64,000 nt of DNA from Combretum micranthum (taxonomy: Eukaryota > Streptophyta > Magnoliopsida > Myrtales > Combretaceae), in NCBI GenBank assembly GCA_024138025.1, contig JAMXBD010000686.1, forward strand, positions 434,001-498,000, given 5' to 3'. The notes under the pieces were generated by a model. The model made no database searches and was not told the DNA's origin. It was given only the letters and a program-made list of their open reading frames with translations. Shown here one piece after another: positions 62,062 to 64,000 of this stretch (positions are counted from its first letter, which is position 1; each line of letters starts with the position of its first letter). A program made the position numbers and the translations under genes.

Positions 62062-63182
62062 AGAGCTGTTCATTGAATCGAACCAAACCGAATCGAGCCG
62101 TAAAGTACAGTTCTTTTATATTTTAGATCGATTTGCAGTTCGGTTCAAGAAGAGTATAAATGGTTATGATTTGCTTCGAGGAGTTGAACCGAACCGACCC
62201 AAACAATTTGAACTATAAACCAAACTGCTTCACATTAAAAGAAATAAAAAAATAAGAGCCATCTTATTTTTTTATAACTCTTAATCATTAAATATTATGG
62301 TCACATGTGATATTTCACTCTAATATTACATATGAATGTAGTATGTTAGAATAGACTTGAAATGGAATCACAATTTTAAATTCTAATAACATTATTATGT
62401 TTAAATGCATCTTTGAAATAAAACTAAGTAAGACTTTAATTTGTAGATTTATTAGGAGAAATTGTGATATTGTTCCAATTTAGGAAATGTACTTTACGTT
62501 TTTAACCACAGTAATGTTATTTATAAATATAAATATAAATATAGAAATCTTGTATTTTATATTTTTCATAATACACCATTAAATGTATTATATATTTAAT
62601 AATATTGAATAAACAATCTTTTATTCTTCTCAAAAGTTTCCCAGTATGTTTTCCTATTTCATTAATTTTAAGTTCTTCTTAAAACTAGTAGACGCACATC
62701 AAATTAAAATAAAGCGGTATCATTGAGTTTAGAACATGCATAATCATTTAATAGGCACAATGGAAATTTACTTATGTTATAAGGAAAGAATATAATAAAT
62801 AAACATGGAATTAATGTAAAAGAATAATTTTCTTTAGTTAGTGTGATAGATTTATTAAAAATATAATTACTTTAAATTTACATTGAAAAACATTTTTAAA
62901 ACTGAATAATATATATACATGAAATGATTAAATACACGACCTAATATAAGATAAATAACTTTAATTCTTGCATCACGTTACTCGATCTAAATATTTTTTT
63001 TCCTCAGGAACTCAAATGACTATTAATATTATTTGTAAGAAATTAATGCTTTTAAAAGCGGTTCAAAACCTTAAACTGTTAAAAGTGGTTCAGCTCATTA
63101 AGGGTTTGAACCGAACAGTTTCAAATGCGGTTTAATTCAATTTGACCTCTGAATCGAACCAAATCGAACAATGAACACTCCT
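62062..63182. mobile_element. Non-autonomous hAT-like element, about 1.12 kb
   Basis: The left end AGAGCTGTTCATTG (62062) and the complement of the right end, AGGAGTGTTCATTG, are terminal inverted repeats of the plant 'GGGGTGTTCA' hAT type. Both subterminal regions are rich in 'gaaccgaac'/'ggttcggtt' words. The flanking 8-mers TATTTATT (62054-62061) and AATTTATT (63183-63190) agree at 7 of 8 positions, the hAT target size. The interior is AT-rich and lacks any transposase. Confidence 0.7.
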
Positions 63183-63190
63183 AATTTATT

Positions 63191-64000
63191 GCACTAATGA
63201 AATTTTACATCTTTTATTATACGCAAATATAATATGTATGAACCCATTTAATATATTCTATGAAACAAATAGTCTTAAAAATATAGTTATTAAAACTGTA
63301 ATTCTACTTACTTGATTTTATTAATTTGCAATTTTAAGAATTTGTGCATAAAATTGCTTTTGTATAAAATCTTACATTTTCAATCAATTATATATGTTAA
63401 ACTCGATCTAAGATTACAGTTGTAAGTGAGATTAATAATTCTACTTATTTAAGTCAAATGAGTTAAAATTAAAAATATTGGTATTTTAAAAATATATACT
63501 ATTGTACACATATCCATTGTTATCTAACTCATATATGCTTCTTTACATCATAATAAATAAAAATGTATTTGATACTTAGAGTAAAAGAAGTTATTTAAAA
63601 AAAAAAAAATTCTTTCTTGTGTGAGTGGTTAACTAAAAAGTAATTTAAATGTAATTGTAGTTATTGTAGTAGAAAAAAAATCTTTAAATTAAAGGAGAAT
63701 ACGCGAAACTTGCAATTCAATTTTCAAACTTTGATTTCAATACATGCCAGAGGAGGATTAATGCCTGATCCGTCCACTTGAAAAATTGGTATAAATTGTA
63801 TAAAATACTACTAAAACATATTGGTAGATGAGTCATAAGTATCCTATCAAAATACTATCATATCTTTTAGTTTTTTTCCTTATTGTTTTATCAAATAGAA
63901 ACTTCATTAAAAAGTCTTATAGGATTGAAATTAATAACGCATAGTATTCAAAATAATATAAAACCTATCCTGACATTTTGGAACATTCCCATTAAAGTGG
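63191..64000. other. Intergenic, no gene seen
   Basis: AT-rich sequence to the window end; nothing recognisable. Confidence 0.55.

Noticed and set aside
1..64000. CRISPR array, rRNA genes, organellar insert or prophage
   Set aside because: No regularly spaced identical repeats, no rRNA-like or plastid/mitochondrial gene sequence, and no phage genes seen.

Overview
The window is plant nuclear DNA, most likely from a eudicot. It is AT-rich, holds two intron-bearing plant genes, and is otherwise mostly LTR retrotransposons, MITE-like inverted-repeat elements and long AT-rich spacers. I see no bacterial operon, CRISPR array or rRNA gene. The species cannot be named from sequence alone.

Layout. 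1-9478: a degenerate Ty3/gypsy LTR retrotransposon on the + strand with about 2.5 kb LTRs, its first roughly 580 bases lying outside the window. 9479-15337: spacer with a CACTA-like end, two tandem duplications and an inverted-repeat element. 15338-17206: an intact two-exon high-affinity nitrate transporter gene of the NRT2.5 type (+). 17207-21590: spacer with a palindromic MITE. 21590-27780: a rearranged minus-strand Ty3/gypsy relic with tandem LTR pieces. 28101-34200: a long inverted-repeat (MULE/MITE-like) element interrupted by a very young minus-strand Ty1/copia element at 29039-34009, with near-identical LTRs and a perfect 5-bp target duplication. 34201-43120: spacer with three degenerate repeats. 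43128-43520: a TATA-led locus with a possible small intron and hairpins, a MIRNA-like candidate. 44067-48930: low-complexity and LTR-like relics. 48931-52630: an internally deleted minus-strand Tnt1/Tork-type copia element. 52631-55680: spacer. 55687-55902: an unrecognised short ORF. 56184-60270: an intact eleven-exon LRR receptor kinase gene of the NIK type (-) with a tRNA-derived SINE-like insert in intron 1. 60271-64000: its upstream region, another MITE copy and a hAT-like non-autonomous element with a near-perfect 8-bp target duplication.

The two host genes are about 39 kb apart and unrelated in job: root nitrate uptake versus cell-surface receptor signalling. They do not form a functional unit. 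I did not find a clearly new biological system. The observations most worth checking are: (i) a GC-rich motif shared, in the same orientation upstream of a TATA box, by the LTRs of two unrelated retrotransposon classes; (ii) the nested young copia insertion with three apparent one-base deletions despite near-identical LTRs; (iii) the MIRNA-like locus near 43.2 kb; and (iv) the tandem LTR structure at 21.6-25.8 kb.
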